From Dehalococcoidia bacterium (GTDB lineage: Bacteria > Chloroflexota > Dehalococcoidia > Lucifugimonadales > JAGWBF01), in NCBI GenBank assembly GCA_021295955.1, contig JAGWBJ010000008.1:1-64000 (forward strand): 64,000 nucleotides of DNA, given 5' to 3'. Every line of letters begins with the position of its first letter. Position 1 is the stretch's first letter. The notes under the pieces were generated by a model that had not been told where the DNA came from, made no database searches, and worked only from the letters and a program-made list of their open reading frames with translations. Made by a program: the position numbers and the translations under genes. This document shows positions 40,945 through 49,673 of the stretch, piece by piece.

Positions 40945-42048
40945 ATGACAAATGCACCTGGCACGAGCACGGCTGGAACCAGGACGCAGGAGCCCCCCGG
41001 GCCGACGCTTCCCCCCATGTTCTCCAGATACCGGGACGACCTGGAGAGCGAGTTCGACGCCACGGTCCCCCTCATGCCCGCCGCCGGGGAGGTCCGCGGC
41101 CTCTACTCCATGCTCCGCTATCACATGGGCTGGGCGGACGCCCAGGGCAGCGACGTCGACTCCCCATCGTCCCAGGGCAAGGCCCTGAGGCCCACCCTGT
41201 GCCTCTTCGCTTGCGAGGCCCTCGGCGACAAGTGGCGCCGGGGACTGCCCGCCGCGGCCGCCCTGGAGCTGGTCCACAACTTCTCCCTCATCCACGACGA
41301 CATCCAGGATGGGGACGTGGAGCGCCGTCACCAGCCCGCCGTATGGTCCGTCTGGGGACAGCCCCAGGCGCTGGTCGCGGGCAACGCCATGCGCTCCCTT
41401 GCCGACCTGGCCGCGCTGAGGCTCACCCGGCGCGGGGTCTCTCCCGAGAAGGCGGTGGGGGCGTCCCTGCTGCTGACCAACGGCTATCTGGAGATGACCA
41501 TGGGCCAGTGCTCGGACCTGGCCTTCGAGGGCAGGCTGGACATCGGCCTCGACGACTATCTCCAGATGGTCTCCCGCAAGACGGGCGCCCTCATTCGCTG
41601 CGGCATGGAGATGGGGGCCCTGATAGCCTCCGACGACCCGGAGGAGGTCCGCGCCTTTTCCCGGTGCGGCAGCCGCCTGGGCCGGGCCTTCCAGATCCGG
41701 GACGACATCCTGGGCATTTGGGGCGACCAGGGGGCCACGGGCAAGTCGGTGGGCAACGACATCCGCCGCAAGAAGAAGTCCTTCCCCGTGGTCTACGCGC
41801 TGAGCGTGGCCCCCGACCCCGCCAGGGACAGGCTTAGGGAGGCCTACAGCCGGGAGACCCTGGACGACGAGTGCGTGCAGGACGTGCTCGGCCTTCTGGA
41901 CGAGCTGAACGTGGCGAAGTACGCTGAACGGATGACCAGGGAGCAGGCGGACTTGGCCTTGAAGGAAGTGGACTCGGTCTCCATGCCCGGCTGGGCGCGG
42001 GAGGAGATCAGGCTCCTGACCGAGTTTCTGGCGGCGCGGCAGTACTGA
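40945..42048 (+). CDS. polyprenyl (farnesyl/geranylgeranyl-type) diphosphate synthase
   Basis: A 367-residue trans-prenyltransferase, probably supplying farnesyl diphosphate to the squalene-forming enzymes downstream. The first Asp-rich motif is LIHDDIQDGD (DDxxD). The second is RDDILGIWGD, where the fifth position is Gly. Substrate residues include GKALRPTLCLF and the MSRKTGALIRCGMEMGA-like KTGA. The N-terminal 24 residues before MFSRYRDD are Pro/Thr-rich; the true start may be the ATG at 41017 rather than 40945, as neither has a strong Shine-Dalgarno. Chain length cannot be read reliably. Confidence 0.85.
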   Translation: MTNAPGTSTAGTRTQEPPGPTLPPMFSRYRDDLESEFDATVPLMPAAGEVRGLYSMLRYHMGWADAQGSDVDSPSSQGKALRPTLCLFACEALGDKWRRGLPAAAALELVHNFSLIHDDIQDGDVERRHQPAVWSVWGQPQALVAGNAMRSLADLAALRLTRRGVSPEKAVGASLLLTNGYLEMTMGQCSDLAFEGRLDIGLDDYLQMVSRKTGALIRCGMEMGALIASDDPEEVRAFSRCGSRLGRAFQIRDDILGIWGDQGATGKSVGNDIRRKKKSFPVVYALSVAPDPARDRLREAYSRETLDDECVQDVLGLLDELNVAKYAERMTREQADLALKEVDSVSMPGWAREEIRLLTEFLAARQY

Positions 42049-42087
42049 AGTCCATTGCATACAGGGCGGAAGGATAAGGACGGGCAC

Positions 42088-43128
42088 ATGAAGAGAGCGA
42101 CGCGGCCCATGGAGCTGTCGGTAAGGCTGGCTTGGTACATGCTGAAGAACCGCCTCACCGGCCGGCGGCGGTTTCCCCTGGTGACCATGCTGGAGCCCCT
42201 GGAGATGTGCAACCTGGCCTGCATCGGCTGCGGCCGGATACACGAGTACAGGTCCGTAATGGACAAGATGATGCCCGTGGAAGAGGCGGTAAACGCCGTG
42301 AAGAGCTCCGGCGCGCCCATCGTTTCCATTGCCGGCGGTGAGCCCACGATACACCCCAAGATCGACGAGATAATCAACGAGCTGGTCCGCCGCAGGTACT
42401 TCGTCTACTGCTGCACCAACGGCCTGCTGCTGGAGAGGGTCATGAAGAAGGTGCCCCCCTCCAAGTACCTGTCGTGGGTCGTCCACATGGACGGCATGGA
42501 GGACAAGCACGACGAGTTCGTAGCCCGCAAGGGCGTGTTCCGCAGGGCGAGGCAGGCCATCGAGGCCGCCCTGGACGGCGGCTACCGGGTCTGCACCAAC
42601 ACCACCATCTTCCGGGGGTGTGACGTCGAGGACATCCACGCCCTCTTCAAGGACATGACGGAGATGGGGGTAGAGGGGTGCATGGTGTCCCCCGGCTACG
42701 ACTACGAGCACGCCCCCGACCGCGACCTGTTCCTGACGCGGAAGGAGTCCAGGGCCGCCTTCAAAGAGATCCTCGACGAGAGCAAGGTGGAAGGCCTGAA
42801 GCTGTACAACAACCCCCTGTACCTCAACTTCCTCCGCGGGGAGCGAGAGTACCAGTGCACCGCCTACTCCAACCCCACCTACACGGTAATGGGGTGGAGA
42901 AAGCCCTGCTACCCCCTGGCCGACGAGCACGTCCAGGACGTGAAGCAGCTCTTCGACAAGGACCTGTGGGAGAAGTACGGCGTCGGGAAGGACCCGAGGT
43001 GCGCGGGCTGCATGATGCACTGCGGCTTCGAGTCGGCCACCATCTTCAACGCCATATCCAGCCCAAAGGACTGGGTGACTTTGATAAAGTCCGGGGCGGT
43101 GAGCAAGAGCGGCATCACCGCGGCCTAG
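42088..43128 (+). CDS. hpnH: adenosyl-hopene transferase HpnH (radical SAM)
   Basis: A 346-residue radical SAM enzyme that joins the 5'-deoxyadenosyl group to diploptene, the first step of C35 bacteriohopanepolyol side chains. The cluster motif is CNLACIGCGR (CxxxCxxC), with EPLEMCNLAC typical of HpnH. SIAGGEPTIHPKI and a C-terminal Cys pair region (CAGCMMHCGFE) fit the SPASM-like end of the family. The ATG at 42088 is preferred over 42055. It is followed 21 nt later by hpnG, as in many hopanoid loci. Confidence 0.92.
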   Translation: MKRATRPMELSVRLAWYMLKNRLTGRRRFPLVTMLEPLEMCNLACIGCGRIHEYRSVMDKMMPVEEAVNAVKSSGAPIVSIAGGEPTIHPKIDEIINELVRRRYFVYCCTNGLLLERVMKKVPPSKYLSWVVHMDGMEDKHDEFVARKGVFRRARQAIEAALDGGYRVCTNTTIFRGCDVEDIHALFKDMTEMGVEGCMVSPGYDYEHAPDRDLFLTRKESRAAFKEILDESKVEGLKLYNNPLYLNFLRGEREYQCTAYSNPTYTVMGWRKPCYPLADEHVQDVKQLFDKDLWEKYGVGKDPRCAGCMMHCGFESATIFNAISSPKDWVTLIKSGAVSKSGITAA

Positions 43129-43149
43129 GACGCTATAGAGGAACGGTCG

Positions 43150-43878
43150 TTGATCGTAATCGCGGCTCCGATGAAGCGGGAAGCGCCGGCCGTCATTCGG
43201 TCCGGGGCTTACGTGCGCCCTGCTGTCTGCGTCACCGGGACCGGCGGGACCCAGGCCTCGTCCGCGCTGGAGTCCTTCCTGGACGCGCACCCACACGTCG
43301 AAGGGGTCCTGTCCGTGGGCTTCGCGGGAGCCCTCCAGGACGGCCTGGACACAGGGAACCTGGTGCTGGCGCGGCGCCTGCTGACCCCCGGGGACGATGC
43401 CCCCATCGACTGCGACCCTGGCGTTCTTCGGACAGCCGTGACAGTCCTGGAAAGGTCCGGCGCCCGCTACCGGACGGGGGACACGCTCACCGTCGACGCG
43501 GCCCTGCGCACGGCCGGGGAGAAGTGGTCCCACGGCCGGCAAACCGGCGCGCTGGCGGTGACGATGGAGGACTACTGGCTGGCCCGGGTGTGCGCCCGCC
43601 GCAGAGTGCCCTTCCTCAGCGTGCGCTCGGTGCTGGACGTGGCCGCCCAGGAGCTGCCGCCTTTCGTGACGGGACTAGGCGACAAGGGCCTCCCGGTCCA
43701 GGTCGCCCGTGTGGCTCTGGGCCTGGCGGTGCGGCCCCGCCACTTTCCCGGCGTCGCCAGGCTTAGGAGCCAGGTGCGTCGGGCCCGGAGCAGCCTGGCG
43801 CCCTTCGTCATATCCTTTCTGGAAACGGTCGACTCGCGGTCCCGGGCAGCCGCGGTCGGGGCCGGCAGCGGTCCTTGA
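43150..43878 (+). CDS. hpnG: HpnG-like adenosylhopane nucleoside phosphorylase
   Basis: A 242-residue protein of the purine nucleoside phosphorylase/MTAN superfamily. Features include VIAAPMKREA at the N-terminus, VTGTGGTQA, GVLSVGFAGALQDGL and VTMEDYWLARVCARR. HpnG removes adenine from adenosylhopane to give ribosylhopane. The start is TTG at 43150 with GAGGAA upstream. Its placement directly between hpnH and hpnA supports the assignment more than the sequence alone. Confidence 0.85.
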   Translation: MIVIAAPMKREAPAVIRSGAYVRPAVCVTGTGGTQASSALESFLDAHPHVEGVLSVGFAGALQDGLDTGNLVLARRLLTPGDDAPIDCDPGVLRTAVTVLERSGARYRTGDTLTVDAALRTAGEKWSHGRQTGALAVTMEDYWLARVCARRRVPFLSVRSVLDVAAQELPPFVTGLGDKGLPVQVARVALGLAVRPRHFPGVARLRSQVRRARSSLAPFVISFLETVDSRSRAAAVGAGSGP

Positions 43879-43917
43879 GGACCGCCCGCCGAATCGAGCA
43901 GGGTTTCGGGAGCGTGG

Positions 43918-44901
43918 ATGAAGGTACTGGTTACCGGGGCCACGGGCTTTGTGGGAGCCAACGTGGCCCGGTCCCTGGAGGCTTTCGGGCATAGTGTGAG
44001 GGCCCTGGTAAGGCCCGGGAGCAGCACCTTAAATCTAAAGGACACGGGCTTCGAGACGGTCCCGGGAGACATACGGGACAGGGAATCCGTCGTCCGGGGG
44101 CTCCGAGGGTGTGACGCTGTCGTCCACTGCGCTGCCGCGTACACCTTTTGGGCCAGAGACCCCGGCGTTATATACGACGTGAACGTCTCGGGGACCAGGG
44201 TGGTCCTGGAAGAGGCCCTGAAGGCCGGCGTAGGCCGGTGCGTGTACACCAGCACCGTCTCGACGGTCCACATACCAAAGGGCGGTCTGGGGACCGAGGA
44301 GGTGAGCGCCTCGCCGGGGGAGCTGGTGGGCCACTACAAGCGGTCCAAGCACCAGGCGGAGCAGGAGGCCTTGGACCTGGCCGGGCGGGGCCTGCCCGTG
44401 GTGGTGGTCAATCCCACCACCCCCGTAGGGCCCTGGGACGTAAAGCCGACGCCGACGGGCCGCATCGTCTTGGACTTCATCCGGGGCCGTGTCCCCGCCT
44501 ACGTGGACACGGGGATGAACGTGGTGGACGTGGAGGACGTCGCCGCGGGCCACGTCCTGGCGCTGGAGAAGGGGATACCGGGCGAGAGGTACCTGCTGGG
44601 AAACAGGAACATGACCCTGGCCCAGGTGTTCGGTGTCCTGGAGGGGTTGACTGGAAGGAGGGCGCCCAGGCTGAAGCTGCCGACGTGGATGGCAATCGCC
44701 GCCGGATACGTCGACCAGGTAGTGGAAGGGATGGTCCTGCGGAGGGAGCCGGCGATACCCGTGGAGGGGCTGAAAGTGTCCCGGAAACCCATGTACGTCG
44801 ACTGTAGAAAGGCGGTCGAGACGTTGGGGGTCCCCCAGAGTCCCGTGGAGGGGGCCTTGGAAAAGGCGGTGAGGTGGTTTCGGGAGCACGGATACGACTG
44901 A
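43918..44901 (+). CDS. hpnA: hopanoid-associated sugar epimerase HpnA
   Basis: A 327-residue extended SDR (NAD-dependent epimerase fold). The N-terminal VTGATGFVGANVARSL binds the nucleotide. The catalytic YxxxK is HYKRSKHQAEQEA, and MNVVDVEDVAAGHVLALEKG is a hallmark of the HpnA group. Its exact reaction in hopanoid biology is unsettled. The stop codon lies in the first unit of the tandem array that separates it from the cyclase gene. Confidence 0.88.
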   Translation: MKVLVTGATGFVGANVARSLEAFGHSVRALVRPGSSTLNLKDTGFETVPGDIRDRESVVRGLRGCDAVVHCAAAYTFWARDPGVIYDVNVSGTRVVLEEALKAGVGRCVYTSTVSTVHIPKGGLGTEEVSASPGELVGHYKRSKHQAEQEALDLAGRGLPVVVVNPTTPVGPWDVKPTPTGRIVLDFIRGRVPAYVDTGMNVVDVEDVAAGHVLALEKGIPGERYLLGNRNMTLAQVFGVLEGLTGRRAPRLKLPTWMAIAAGYVDQVVEGMVLRREPAIPVEGLKVSRKPMYVDCRKAVETLGVPQSPVEGALEKAVRWFREHGYD

Positions 44902-45009
44902 CGACCCGGGTATGACTGGCGACCCGGGTATGACTGGCGACCCGGTATGACTGACGACCCGGTATGACTGGCGACCCGGTATGACTGGCGACCCGGTATG
45001 ACTGACGGA
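44893..45009. repeat. 17/18-bp tandem array, six copies plus a partial
   Basis: Unit TATGACTGGCGACCCGG (some copies with an extra G or with GGC changed to GAC). Two 18-bp copies are followed by four 17-bp copies and a partial. The array begins in the last codons of hpnA and ends about 13 nt before the Shine-Dalgarno of the cyclase gene. Length variation within the array shows recent slippage. Confidence 0.9.
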
Positions 45010-45033
45010 AGGAGGGGCGCTGAGAGGCGACAT

Positions 45034-47709
45034 ATGGCGAACGTGAGAGTCAAGACCGAGGCAGAAGTAGTGACTTCCGTGCGGGAGACCGTCGGGCGGG
45101 CACAGAGGCACATATGGTCTCAGCAGCACCCCGACGGCTACTGGTGGGGGGAGCTGGAGTCCAACCCCACCATGGAGGCCGAGTACCTCATGCTGACCTA
45201 CTTCCTGGACGTGGTGGACGCGGCCAGGTGGAGGAAGCTGGTCAACTTCATACTGAGCAAGCAGCGCGACGACGGCTCCTGGGGCCAGTACCTGGACTCT
45301 CCGGGGAACCTGAGCACCTCGGTGGAGTGCTATTTCGCCCTCAAGCTTGCCGGGGTCTCCGCCGATGCCCCCAACATGGTGAGGGCAAGGAACTTCATCC
45401 TGTCCAAGGGTGGAGTGCCCCGGGTCCGGATATTCACCAAGATATGGCTCTCCATGTTCGGCCAATGGGACTGGAAGGGCACCCCGGCCATGCCGCCGGA
45501 GCTCATGTTCCTGCCGAACTGGTCCCCCTTCAACCTGTACGAGTTCGCAAGCTGGGCCCGGGCCACCATCGTCCCCCTGTTCATCGTACTGACCGGACGG
45601 CCCGTCAAACCCATCCCCGAGTCGGCCAAGATAGGCGAGCTGTTCCCCGAACCCAGGGACCAGACCGACTACTCCCTGCCTCGACCCAGCAGCCTCTGGA
45701 GCTGGCGCGGCGTCTTCCACGTCACCGACAAGCTCCTCCGCCTGTACGAGCGGTCGCCAATAAAGCCGGGACGCGGGCTTGCCATCTCCAAGGCCGTCGA
45801 GTGGATGCTGTCCCGCCAGGAGGCCGACGGCTGCTGGGGCGGCATACAACCGCCGTGGGTCTACTCTCTCATCGCCCTGAAACACCTGGGCTACTCCATG
45901 GACCACCCGGTGATGAAGAAGGGGTTGGAGGCCTTCGAGCGGTACGCCATCGAGGAGGAGGACACGTTCAGAGTGCAGGCCTGCATCTCGCCCGTGTGGG
46001 ATACGGCCCTGGTCGCCATCGCGCTCCTGGACTCCGGCGTGGCCCCCGACGACCCGCGCATCCAGCAGGCGGGCCGATGGCTGGTGAAGAACCAGATCCT
46101 GAACGGCGGCGACTGGCAGGTGAAGAACAGGAAGGCCCTCCCCGGAGGCTGGGCCTTCGAGTTCGACAACGACAACTACCCCGACCTCGACGACGTGTCC
46201 GAGGTGATCATGGCCCTCAACGCCATCCGCCAGCAGGGCGACGACGAGCGGCGGCGGACCCAGTCCATCAAGCTGGGGGCCGACTGGCTCCTCAGCATGC
46301 AGTCCTCCAATGGTGGGTGGGCCGCCTTCGACAAGGACAACACCAAGGCCTACATCGCCAAGATACCCTTCGCCGACTTCGGGGAGGCCCTGGACCCGCC
46401 CAGCGCCGACGTCACCGCCCACGTGGTCGAGATGATGGGCAAGCTGGGGCTGGAAAGGGACCTGCCCGCCGTCAAGCGGGCCTACAGGTACATCCGCGAC
46501 GAGCAGGAGCCCGACGGCGCCTGGTTCGGCCGCTGGGGAGTCAACTACATCTATGGCACGGGCGCCGTGCTCCCCGCCCTGGCGGCCATCGGCGAAGACA
46601 TGTCCCAGGAGTACGTCACAAGGGCGATAGACTGGGTGGTGGACCACCAGAACGACGACGGGGGCTGGGGGGAGAGCTGCGGCTCCTACGTGGACCCCAC
46701 CCTCAGAGGAGTGGGGCCCAGCACCGCATCTCAGACGGCCTGGGCGCTGCTGGCCCTGCTGGCCGGGCTGGAAAGGGACGCCCTCCACCACCGGGCGGTG
46801 ATCAGGGGCGTGCGGTACCTGATGGACACACAGCAGGAGGACGGCTCGTGGGACGAGCCCTACTTCACCGGCACCGGCTTCCCGGGGTACGGCGTCGGCG
46901 AGAGGCTGGCTCGCCTCCCCGGACCGGGGGAGGAAGGATACCAGGGACTGGATATGCCCGTGGGGTTCATGATCAACTACCACATGTACCGCAATCTGTG
47001 GCCCCTTCTGGCCCTGGGCAGGTATCTCGACCTGGCCGGAGGGAAAATCCCGGGGGACCGCTCCCTAGATGCGGGCGTGCCGCACAATAACGGGCCAACC
47101 GGCGGGAGGGCGAAGATGATGGAGGACCGATTCATTCGGGAGACGGATACGGACAGGCTGGCCAAATCGAGGAACGGCGGGGCGAACGGCGCGGGAGACC
47201 CAACGGCGGGCCCGGCCCTGGGCCCGGCTCTGGAAAAGAGCGACATGGGGCGCCTCGGACAGGGGCTGGTCGTCAAGGACTACTGCCTCAAGATGCAGGC
47301 CACCCGGCACACCGAGTTCATGGACATCACCGAGCAGGTCCGCAGCTGTGTGGCCGACTCAGGGGTGACCCACGGCTTCGTCGTCGTGTTCTCCAAGCAC
47401 ACCACCGCCGCGGTCAAGCTGAACGAGAACGAGCCCCTGCTGGTCGAGGACATGGAGAGCCTCCTGGAGAGGCTGTCGCCGCGCCACGCCGAATACAGGC
47501 ACAACGACTTCTCGGTCCGCACGGTGAACATGAACCCCGACGAGGTCCCCAACGGCCACGCCCACTGCCAGCACCTGTTCCTGGGCACCAGCGAGACCAT
47601 CCCCATCGTGGACGGCGCCATGCGCTTCGGCACCTACCAGAGCATCTTCTTCATCGAGCTGGACCATCCGCGTCCCAGAGAGGTGGTGGTCCAGGTCCTG
47701 GGACAGTGA
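45034..47709 (+). CDS. shc: squalene-hopene cyclase fused to a YjbQ/UPF0047 domain
   Basis: An 891-residue protein. Residues 1-670 are a full squalene-hopene cyclase that forms the pentacyclic hopene skeleton at the membrane. The acid motif DxDD is D384-L-D386-D387, and QW-type repeats recur (QRDDGSWG 77, QEADGCWGG 262, QNDDGGWGES 539, QQEDGSWDE 600). A Gly/Ala-rich linker (about 671-743) leads, without any stop, into a complete YjbQ domain (744-890): GFVVVFSKHTTAAVKLNENE, HNDF, NGHAH and GTYQSIFFIELD. YjbQ proteins are weak thiamine-phosphate synthases of uncertain role. The ATG at 45034 follows GAGAGG. This fusion is unusual to my knowledge. hpnC starts 10 nt downstream. Confidence 0.9.
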   Translation: MANVRVKTEAEVVTSVRETVGRAQRHIWSQQHPDGYWWGELESNPTMEAEYLMLTYFLDVVDAARWRKLVNFILSKQRDDGSWGQYLDSPGNLSTSVECYFALKLAGVSADAPNMVRARNFILSKGGVPRVRIFTKIWLSMFGQWDWKGTPAMPPELMFLPNWSPFNLYEFASWARATIVPLFIVLTGRPVKPIPESAKIGELFPEPRDQTDYSLPRPSSLWSWRGVFHVTDKLLRLYERSPIKPGRGLAISKAVEWMLSRQEADGCWGGIQPPWVYSLIALKHLGYSMDHPVMKKGLEAFERYAIEEEDTFRVQACISPVWDTALVAIALLDSGVAPDDPRIQQAGRWLVKNQILNGGDWQVKNRKALPGGWAFEFDNDNYPDLDDVSEVIMALNAIRQQGDDERRRTQSIKLGADWLLSMQSSNGGWAAFDKDNTKAYIAKIPFADFGEALDPPSADVTAHVVEMMGKLGLERDLPAVKRAYRYIRDEQEPDGAWFGRWGVNYIYGTGAVLPALAAIGEDMSQEYVTRAIDWVVDHQNDDGGWGESCGSYVDPTLRGVGPSTASQTAWALLALLAGLERDALHHRAVIRGVRYLMDTQQEDGSWDEPYFTGTGFPGYGVGERLARLPGPGEEGYQGLDMPVGFMINYHMYRNLWPLLALGRYLDLAGGKIPGDRSLDAGVPHNNGPTGGRAKMMEDRFIRETDTDRLAKSRNGGANGAGDPTAGPALGPALEKSDMGRLGQGLVVKDYCLKMQATRHTEFMDITEQVRSCVADSGVTHGFVVVFSKHTTAAVKLNENEPLLVEDMESLLERLSPRHAEYRHNDFSVRTVNMNPDEVPNGHAHCQHLFLGTSETIPIVDGAMRFGTYQSIFFIELDHPRPREVVVQVLGQ

Positions 47710-47719
47710 GCACCCGCCC

Positions 47720-48709
47720 ATGGGACGAGTGACCGCCGCCGACCCCCGGGTCCACAGCCGCGAGGCCGCTTACCGGTACTGCGAGGGCCTGGCGCGGACC
47801 CACTACGAGAACTTCACAGTGGGGTCCATGCTCATCCCCAGGGCCACCCGCCGCTACGTCCACGCCGTCTACGCCTACTGCCGCTGGGTAGACGACCTGG
47901 GCGACGAGAGCGCCCAGGGGCTGTCCAAGTCCCTGGGCCAGGCGGGATGGCGCCCCCCCGCCGCCGCCGGGCTGGAGTCGGCCACGGACCTGCGGCCCGT
48001 CAAACTGGACCTCCTGGACGCCTGGGAGGGGGAGCTGGACGCCTGCTACGCCGGAGAGCCGTCCCACCCGGTGATGGTCGCCCTTCAGGACACGGTCCGC
48101 CGCTTCGACATCCCCAGGGAGCCTTTCCTCAAGCTCATAGAGGCCAACCGGATGGAGCAGCGTAGGGACCGCTACGCCACCTACCAGGAGCTGGCCCACT
48201 ACTGCGACCACTCGGCCAACCCCGTGGGCCGGCTATTCCTGTACCTCTTCGGGTACCGGGACGAGGAGAGACAACGTCTGTCGGACCTGACCTGCACCGC
48301 CCTCCAGCTTGCCAACTTCTGGCAGGACGTGGCCAGGGACTACCGCATGGGCCGGATCTACATCCCCATGGAGGACATGGCCCGCTTCGGCTACGGGGAG
48401 GGCGATCTGGCCCAAGGAGTCGTGAGCGACGAGTTTCGCCGGCTGATGGCCTTCCAAGTCGACAGGGCCAGAACGCTGTTCCAGGAGGGCCTCGAGCTGG
48501 TGGACACTCTGGACGGCCGCATCAGGCTGGACGTGGCGCTGTTCACCGCCGGCGGCGCCGCCGTCCTCCGCGCCATAGAGAAGCAGGGCTACGACGTCCT
48601 CACCCGGAGGCCATCCCTGTCCCGCACGCGGAAGGCCCTGCTCTTCCTCTCCACGTGGGCCCGCATGCACCTCCTCCCGGGGCGGCGTCCCTCGTCGGGC
48701 CGGACCTGA
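47720..48709 (+). CDS. hpnC: hydroxysqualene synthase HpnC
   Basis: A 329-residue squalene/phytoene synthase-family protein that converts presqualene diphosphate to hydroxysqualene. HYENFTVGSMLIPRATRRYVHAVYAYCR is the HpnC-type N-terminus. The Asp-rich motifs are VDDLGDE and NFWQDVARDYRMGRIYIP. An Ala/Pro-rich insert (about 67-85) follows the first motif. It lies 10 nt after the cyclase fusion and 79 nt before hpnD. Confidence 0.9.
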   Translation: MGRVTAADPRVHSREAAYRYCEGLARTHYENFTVGSMLIPRATRRYVHAVYAYCRWVDDLGDESAQGLSKSLGQAGWRPPAAAGLESATDLRPVKLDLLDAWEGELDACYAGEPSHPVMVALQDTVRRFDIPREPFLKLIEANRMEQRRDRYATYQELAHYCDHSANPVGRLFLYLFGYRDEERQRLSDLTCTALQLANFWQDVARDYRMGRIYIPMEDMARFGYGEGDLAQGVVSDEFRRLMAFQVDRARTLFQEGLELVDTLDGRIRLDVALFTAGGAAVLRAIEKQGYDVLTRRPSLSRTRKALLFLSTWARMHLLPGRRPSSGRT

Positions 48710-48788
48710 GAGCTCACGGAACGGACAACACGCCCCGCCCGCGGGCAATGGGGGCCGGGCCGGGCACAGCCGAACACCAAGGGGGTCC

Positions 48789-49673
48789 ATGGCCCGTACT
48801 GTCCCGCAGCTTCACACCGCGTACCGGGAGTGCCGGCTCATCACCAGGAGGGCGGCAACCAACTTCTACTACGCGTTCATCACCCTTCCCGCGAGGAAGC
48901 GCAGGGCCATCTACGCGACCTACGCCTTCTGCCGCCTGTGCGACGACGCCAGCGACGTGCAGATGCCCAGAGAAGAGAAGCTCGCCCGGCTGGACTCCCT
49001 TCGGTCCAGCCTGTCGGCGGCATACACGGGCCGGCCCGACGGCCCCGTGTTCACGGCCTTGGCCGATACCGCCTCCGTCTTCGAGATACCCGAGGAGTAC
49101 TTCCAGGAGGTGGTCTCGGGAGTCGAGATGGACCTGACCAAGACCCGGTACCAGGACTTCGACGAGCTGCGGACCTACTGCTACAGGGTGGCCTCGGTGG
49201 TGGGCCTGGCCTGCCTCCACATCTTTGGCTTCTCGGAGCCCAGGGCCAGAGAGTACGCGGTGGACCTTGGCCTCGCCATGCAGATTACCAATATAATGAG
49301 GGACGTGCAGGAGGACATGGAGCGGGACCGCGTCTACCTGCCCCTGGACGAGATCAGGAGCACGGGGTACTCGGTGGAAGAGCTGCGGCAGAGGGTGTTG
49401 AACGACCCCTTCCGCGGTCTGATGGCCATCCAGGCGCGGAGGGCAAGGGCATACTACGAGAGCGGGGCCAAGCTCATGCCCCTCCTGTCTCCCCGGTCCC
49501 GGGCCTGTCCCGCCGTGCTGGGAAGACTCTACAGTCTGATCCTGGACAGGATAGAGAGACAGAGCTTCGACGTCTTCACCGGCAGGGTGGGGCTCAGCAG
49601 ACGTGAGAAATACCTGGTCACAGTCCAGACATGGATAAGAAGCCTCCTTCCAATGGCCCAGCATCCCACGTAG
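48789..49673 (+). CDS. hpnD: presqualene diphosphate synthase HpnD
   Basis: A 294-residue squalene/phytoene synthase-family enzyme that condenses two farnesyl diphosphates to presqualene diphosphate. ATNFYYAFITLPARKRRAIYATYAFCR is typical of HpnD. The Asp motifs are CDDASD and NIMRDVQEDMERDRVYLP. AAGGGGGT precedes the ATG. Its last 43 nt overlap the start of hpnE in another frame, indicating tight translational coupling. Confidence 0.92.
   Translation: MARTVPQLHTAYRECRLITRRAATNFYYAFITLPARKRRAIYATYAFCRLCDDASDVQMPREEKLARLDSLRSSLSAAYTGRPDGPVFTALADTASVFEIPEEYFQEVVSGVEMDLTKTRYQDFDELRTYCYRVASVVGLACLHIFGFSEPRAREYAVDLGLAMQITNIMRDVQEDMERDRVYLPLDEIRSTGYSVEELRQRVLNDPFRGLMAIQARRARAYYESGAKLMPLLSPRSRACPAVLGRLYSLILDRIERQSFDVFTGRVGLSRREKYLVTVQTWIRSLLPMAQHPT

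Noticed and set aside
44893-45009. CRISPR array before the cyclase
   Set aside because: It consists of contiguous 17/18-bp tandem copies without spacers.
47247-47709. Separate yjbQ gene rather than a fusion
   Set aside because: There is no stop codon after the cyclase and no Shine-Dalgarno before an internal ATG. Internal initiation cannot be excluded but is not the simplest reading.
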